From contig JAACJK010000113.1 in NCBI GenBank assembly GCA_013368325.1, positions 496,001-560,000 of the forward strand: a stretch of 64,000 nucleotides of DNA. Direction: 5' to 3'. Source of the stretch: Ephemerocybe angulata (Eukaryota > Basidiomycota > Agaricomycetes > Agaricales > Psathyrellaceae). This document shows, piece by piece, positions 59,003 through 64,000 of the stretch (position 1 is its first letter; each line of letters begins with the position of its first letter). Made by a program: the position numbers and the translations under genes. The notes under the pieces are model-generated. The model ran no database searches, was not told the origin of the DNA, and saw nothing but the letters and a program-made list of their open reading frames with translations.

Positions 59003-59243
59003 CGTTGACGGTGAGGAAGAGACGAAAGCTAATTCTCGGATCGCGACGTATTTGTTCCCGCGCGACGTGGTCATCCAAGCGTGTGGAAGCTATTTTAAGC
59101 TCATTCCGTCAAGCGGGCCCGGCGGGGAGTTGCACTCTCCTCAGGCCCCGAGAAAGAGAGCTTCTGGCCGGGTTGAAGTAACCGTGCATTAGGATAATTA
59201 TATTCCACTATTTAAGAGATAAAGAGGGGGTAAGGGCGAGCAA

Positions 59244-60207
59244 TTACCAGGTCCACTGACGTGCGGGGTTGCGGATAGGCTGGTCCTCGCGGATAATGGA
59301 AGCCGACACGATCCTCTTAAGCTTGCCCTGGAAAGCTGCAGTCTTCCTCTCCTCAAGTGTCTTTCCGTGCTCCAGGATAACAGACATCTTCGCGTTGTTC
59401 CTGATGCGGACACCGAAATGGCCACGACCTCTGGGCTCAATCATTTTAGGAGGACGAGGTCCTTTGCTAACCCAGGCTTGCGCTATTGAGGCAGGGTCAA
59501 ACGTGAGCCTGATTACTCGCTGAATGGGAGAAGAAAGGCAACGCACAGACGACGAGTTTTGAAGGGTCCAGCTTCTTATAACGCGTAGCGTGGTCTCGCG
59601 CGGTCGCAAGCATATTCATGATACGAGAACTGGCCCTCTTCTCACTGAACTGCATCTGGAGGATGGCGTAGTCAATAGGCTTGCCGGAGATCTGCCTGCC
59701 GAGCATGTTGAGCTTGCGGTGGGAGATTTTGAAGTTGGCTGTAGAGTATTTGTGCTGGCAGATATCCAGCCGTTTAATGTCTATGTCCCGTCAGAGAGTC
59801 CAAGTGGAAGTGGGGACGTACAGATGTGGCTTTCTCCTTCGTGAACTTCGTCGACTCCTTCTTCGTCTGCTGCACCACGGCCTTGGGGAGGGCATCGAAG
59901 ACGCTGGTCGTCCCTTGTTCCTTGGCGATTTGTTTCGCGGCCTCAACCTCCTTCGCGGATTGCTTCTCGACAATTGCTGGAGCAAGGGTTTCCTTCACCC
60001 AGTTCAAGGGACTCCATGCCGAAGCACTGTTCTTCAAGGTTTAGCGAACCATAAGACTGAGAGGCGCGAATGACATACGCGCGAGATGTGGAGGGGACTG
60101 CCAGCACGGCATGGCGCCTCGCCAATTGGCCTTTGGAACGAAGTATAAGCACTATTCTATCTCTGGGAGAGATACAAATACTCACCATTGCGCAAGCAAG
60201 TCTGCAT
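59244..60207 (-). CDS. MRPL22: Mitochondrial large-subunit ribosomal protein uL22m
   Basis: Exons 60186-60207, 60079-60130, 59822-60026, 59547-59754 and 59244-59482 give 241 aa. The first 25 residues ([20 protein letters not shown]) form a presequence. The L22 fold is plain: [20 protein letters not shown], then [60 protein letters not shown] and [13 protein letters not shown]. The acceptor at 59755 was chosen because it restores [10 protein letters not shown]. It is divergent to YOS1 with 213 bases between the start codons. Confidence 0.92.
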
Positions 60208-60420
60208 TCTGACCTGCCTCGTCGTGTATAGTGAATACTCCGGAGTTCGCTTTCGGAAATTTCGCGACAATGACCGTCACGTTGAAAGTCGCACGGTGCA
60301 TTAACTAATGTGATGTGGCCCTCCGCGTCGCCAACACGTCTTCTTACTGCGACCACCACCACAAGCCGCTAAGGCTATCTGTACCCTCTTTTCATGCACT
60401 GAGCGCCTCTATCGGACAAC

Positions 60421-60827
60421 ATGTTTGGCACCATCTTCCAAGTCTCATTGTTACTCATTAATGCCATTGCCATTCTGAACGAAGAACGTTTCCTTGCTCG
60501 AAGTACGACCAGACTGTTACTCAACAGGCACTGGCACATCGACTGACTGGTTCTTCCTAGTCGGATGGGTTTCGGCTTCGCGATTGGCCCGGGAGGCGAA
60601 TCCAGGCTTCCAGCAACCTTATGACCAAACTGGATATGCTGGCCAAGGGCAGGTTGACATTGGGATAAAAGCGAGGATGATAGAACTCATTAATGCCGTT
60701 CGGACTCTTATGCGAAGTACGTGCCCCTTTACCTTTTGGACTATGTATAATGACGAAGGAATCTCCGACAGTACCCCTAATCGTGATCAATATTCTTGTT
60801 ATCTTGTACGAACTTGCTTGGGGCTAG
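60421..60827 (+). CDS. YOS1: Yos1/IER3IP1-family ER-Golgi transport protein
   Basis: Exons 60421-60502, 60561-60716 and 60772-60827 give 97 aa. The protein starts MFGTIFQVSLLLINAIAILN and continues EERFLARIGW, then KARMIELINAVRTLMRIPLI and VINILVILYELAWG-stop. This is the two-helix Yos1/IER3IP1 family, an integral membrane partner of Yip1-Yif1 in COPII vesicle traffic. Length, both helices and the central R-F-L-A-R-I-G-W motif match the family. All introns are GT-AG. Confidence 0.93.
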
Positions 60828-60983
60828 AAATTGCAATAGAACATACACCCGAGAAGACCGAATACTCCGTACTCAACGCTTATTAGCCCTCCACCTGCCT
60901 AACGAGATCCTTCCAACTCCGACTCGGGGCTTGCTTCTCCCTCGTTCAATCGGCGATATTCATCCTCAATTAGCTTGACGAAG

Positions 60984-61805
60984 TCAGATTTTTCGTGCCC
61001 GCCCTGTCATAGATTCGAGTTCAGCACGTTCCTTCGGTTCAGCAGAGCACTCAGCTACCTCGCATTCCTTCCAAGTACCATCGTGGACACAGACCTTCCG
61101 GCCGCTGATGAGGACCGTACAGCTTTTCCTGCGAAGCGCCCGTTAACCTGTGCCCGGGTATACCGGGGTACCGTCCACAAAGTACACTCACGTTATGCCC
61201 AAGTCTTGCCCGAGCTCAACACTTTGTCGAAGCAAGTCGACTCCTTCCTCACCGGTGCCACTTCCATCAAAACCGGCGCATTTCCCAACCCCGCTTGACC
61301 GCCAATCTATTCCTGCAGTTTTGGCACACTGGAGAGCTACTTCTGGAAGCCCGATCTTGGCCCGCCCTTGATAATTCTGGCACTGGACGAATTCCCACCA
61401 ATTTTCCCGGGGCGCGTACTTTTTGACACAAAGCTGTTGCGCGTTTCCAGCGCACTCCTCCACTCCGTGCAAGCACTTGACGCCAAAGATGTCATCGGAT
61501 GGATCGAATCTATGGCGAGGGTTGAGCTTAACAAAAATGGAATGCGAGTACCGGACTACCCACTTCGCGACATAGACGAGAGACATGTTTACTTTATCTA
61601 AAACCTCGGGCAGAACCTCGTTGAAAAGCGACTCGCAAAGCAAGGCATCGGGGCAGCGGCTCATGACCCCGAGCTGCACGGGCACTTTGACATCAGCAAG
61701 CACCGACCCGTACGTGTTCTCAGTCTGTACTTGAAAAGATGGCAGATGTCTCGCCGCTGAAACAACTGTGGGCAGAGCATATGCGAGTTTCAGTAGAGCG
61801 AGCAT
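60984..61805 (-). CDS. GILT-like secreted thiol reductase-family protein
   Basis: Exons 61564-61805, 61192-61509 and 60984-61128 give 234 aa. A hydrophobic N-terminus (MLALLKLAYALPTVVSAA) acts as a signal peptide. The family core is clear: VQLGVMSRCPDALLCESLFN, FGVKCLHGVEECAGNAQQLC (the GILT signature CxHGxxECxGNxxxLC), then WWEFVQCQNYQG and a Cys-rich tail (CTVLISGRKVCVHDG, WKECEVAEC). GILT reduces disulfides in acidic compartments through a CxxC pair. Here the active region reads C-P-D-A-L-L-C, so the usual second Cys of CxxC is Ala and activity is doubtful. Intron 1 (61510-61563) was placed to give VAKFDPSDDIFGVKC. Confidence 0.85.
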
Positions 61806-62060
61806 GATGGAAGTTGGTGAGAAGGTGCGCGAGGACGCGAGGACGTGCGACGGGTCACTCTCCGACTCGAGTCTAACTTGCACGGTCATCAGAGCGCACA
61901 ATTGCGTCATTATATTAATCAGCGAGGCTGGTACATAGTTAACAGTGCGGTAGTACTTGTACCATTTGCAACTGTCTACACGGAAGACTGAGGAAGGTGC
62001 GCAAAGTGTGTTTAGACATAGATGTGTGTGGTATGTCCGCCGAGATAACAGAGCGCTGCA

Positions 62061-62871
62061 TCACCGCTTCTGCCCGCTCGTGTTGACGCTTTCCCATATC
62101 TTCCTCGTTTCTTCGTCAGATTTGGGGGGCGCAAAGTACCGACAGCGCGATTGGAACGCTGTAGACAGCTGTTATCAGTCACACAACTCTAGACGTCTGT
62201 TCCAAGAACCACATACCGTCTACAACGCGTTTCCGTACGATAGTTTCTACAGAAAGTTCGTTGTGGACCTGTCTCCGCTGAAATAGGAACAACCCAAGGA
62301 TCAGCCACTGTCCTCGAAACAGCAATAGCTGTTACGCACGTAGACCTCATCCTCATAGATTGCTGATTTCGTCTTCCTCTGCAATGCAGCATCCTCTGTT
62401 TGCTCCTTCAGAGCAGTGTGTTTCTCGTCCAAGTTGTGATCAACCACAGAGATGCAATAGTCAACGAGTTTCGTCCGACGCTTCCAGTTCTCTAGAAGTC
62501 ATGAGACGCTGTGCATGGTAGACGGGCTGTATAAGCTCACCAGTAAGCTCCATCCATACGCTTAGACATGCTTTACTCTGTGCGTTCTCTGTACGCTCGT
62601 CATGACCCTGGCCTCTCTCCTGGTCCCGAGCCATCGCATTCGCTCGATTCAGTCGCATGACTATGGCATCGTCTAACCGTCTATATTCCTTCAAGATGTC
62701 TATATTGTCCTTCATATCAATACTTCTGTATTCAGGATGTTTTATCAGCAACAACTGACCTTTGAATAGAGATAGATTGAGACATGTTGACGATGTAACA
62801 TGAACCACATGTGGCTTAGTAGACGGAGCTTGCAGCGCGAGGGTGCCGAGTTGTGAGTTTCTGTTCGACAT
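62061..62871 (-). CDS. MIX23: MIX23/CCDC58 family (caffeine-induced death protein 2) protein
   Basis: Exons 62760-62871, 62541-62699, 62340-62491, 62217-62277 and 62061-62158 give 193 aa. Motifs are TCLNLSLFKDILKEYRRLDD, AIVMRLNRANAMARDQERG, ACLSVWMELTENWKRRTKLV, YCISVVDHNLDEK, EVYRRQVHNELSVETIVRKR and AFQSRCRYFAPPKSDEE. The end resembles the FNERCR..F.PPK ending of CCDC58/MIX23, a mitochondrial intermembrane-space protein. Fission yeast Cid2 homologs carry the caffeine-death name. The frame is open to an ATG at 62976; I use 62871 because the added 35 residues show no conserved pattern. Confidence 0.85.
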
Positions 62872-64000
62872 GGTCTCCTGTTTCTTGTGATCAGCGGTTT
62901 GTCGAAGTGAAGCGAAAGAGCCAGCAACAGAGCTGAAGAGAGTAGGTACGAAGCGCGGAGTCGGCGGCAAGGACAACGTTGACGCTCGGCTCCCGGCAGC
63001 TGAATCCGGTCAGTGCCGGCCGATTTATCCCCGTTTGGTCCATCTGGGCGCTATGGGTGTCGGTAGGTGTCGGTGGGCCCAAGGACATCATGATAGTCAA
63101 AGCGGCAGACTCAGTCTTTCCTAGGAGGCGCACGGCATCTGTGACGAGTCTTCGCGGGAGTAGCGGGAGAAACCACTCCAAACACAGGGCAGGTATAATT
63201 CAATTACTTTTCCACCAAAACACTTCTCAAAAAGGCCTATCGAATTTGCCCCGAGCGTCCCGTCGATATCCGCCACGGTGACACTGCAGTACAGCTAACT
63301 TGGTTTTATGTGCTTATCCTTGCCAAGAGTGACTCAAATAGATTCAGCTCCCCAAATATTATCTGATCCCCATACCTTGGATGCTCAGTATACAGCAGTC
63401 AGAGGGCATATCGGACCGCGCAAGCGGTACTTGAAGATTTCCGATGCCTCAGGAAAACTTAGAAAAGATGGTTTCAAAGGATACACCCATGTTCGCTAGT
63501 GACTTCACTAACATCACCTCGTTACTACCCATCTAGGTCTAACATGACATAGCAAGCCCGACCTGCTGAGGGAGCAAGATTCGAGAACTTCGGAAGTAGA
63601 ACAAGGGTCCGGTGAATGCAGACAAAGCTACCAGGACAAATTCAGGCACTCTCGCCCCGTGGTAGCTATCTATGCTCGGGGGTCCGCGGAGAAATTGACA
63701 AAGTTCAATCTTAAACAGCTGTCATTAGTCAGTGCTCTTAACATAGCCGGAGGCTGAGCCGCATTTAGCCCATTCATTGATAGCACGAAATCAATTCAGT
63801 CGCCTCTCGTATAGCTCTTTAGAGCACGTCCTTGTCGGAGCCTGGAGGCATGCCCAGTCGGTGCTGACAGAAAATAGATAACGAGCTCTGGGGGCATACG
63901 TATAGTGACGGTATACCCTCCGGGACATGCCTGTGAAGAGTGTACACCAGAGAAGCAAAGACGTTGCACGACAGTGGAAATTGAGAAAGCCGCGCCATGG
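62872..64000. other. Intergenic, no gene recognised
   Basis: Upstream of the MIX23-family gene to the window edge. Open frames are at most ~100 codons and none shows a known product, signal peptide or convincing exon structure. No tRNA or repeat structure seen. Confidence 0.35.

Noticed and set aside
63308..63499. 63-codon plus-strand frame near the window end
   Set aside because: No motif, no flanking splice or promoter signals; could only be judged with sequence beyond the window.
1..64000. Biosynthetic gene cluster, mating-type locus, defence island or CRISPR array
   Set aside because: Looked for them; the genes are unrelated housekeeping functions in mixed orientations and no regularly spaced repeats occur.

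Overview
The window is nuclear DNA of a filamentous basidiomycete, most likely an Agaricomycete. Genes sit densely on both strands and are cut by many short GT-AG introns (about 40-67 nt). All recognisable products are single-copy fungal housekeeping proteins. No rRNA, tRNA, CRISPR or prokaryote-type operon was seen. Gene models below were made by hand-joining exons; I kept only joins that stay in frame and rebuild a conserved motif. No expression data or database search supports them.

Layout. 1-7.4 kb: MED18 (-), a 1000-aa Ser/Pro-rich protein with a UBA/CUE-like tail (+) and a 16-exon HEI10/CCNB1IP1-type meiotic RING protein (-). 8-18 kb: inositol hexakisphosphate kinase KCS1 (-), a TFIIS-N-like protein with a CpG-depleted 5' half (+) and an FHA-forkhead FHL1-like factor (-). 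18-31 kb: MTP18 (+), eIF2B delta/GCD2 (-), RAT1 exoribonuclease (+), an F-box protein (-), a WKF-domain nucleolar-type protein (-) and VPS52 (+). 31-39 kb: a secreted kelch protein (-), a MITE-like element, THOC7 (+) and an M28 glutamate-carboxypeptidase-like protein with a His/Pro-rich insertion (+). 39-48 kb: a coiled-coil/polyglutamine protein (-), a decayed hAT element and a PX-associated protein of the Lec1/YPR097W type (+). 48-64 kb: hydroxyacid-oxoacid transhydrogenase (-), a membrane-anchored aspartic protease (+), a PPR-like protein (-), a small secreted protein (+), OST1 (-), mitochondrial uL22m (-), YOS1 (+), a GILT-like protein (-) and a MIX23/CID2-family protein (-). The last ~1.1 kb shows no gene.

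The genes form no pathway cluster. Several are divergent pairs with short shared promoters: FHL1/MTP18, GCD2/RAT1, WKF protein/VPS52, uL22m/YOS1 and transhydrogenase/aspartic protease.

The most interesting signals are: a 7-nt and a 13-nt microexon in HEI10 (the 7-nt one sits inside the RING); a CpG-depleted block that became the N-terminal coding part of the TFIIS-N gene; the His/Pro repeat insertion in the M28 peptidase; a 674-bp inverted-repeat element carrying a near-perfect 36-bp palindrome; and a hAT transposase remnant broken by a 13-bp tandem duplication.
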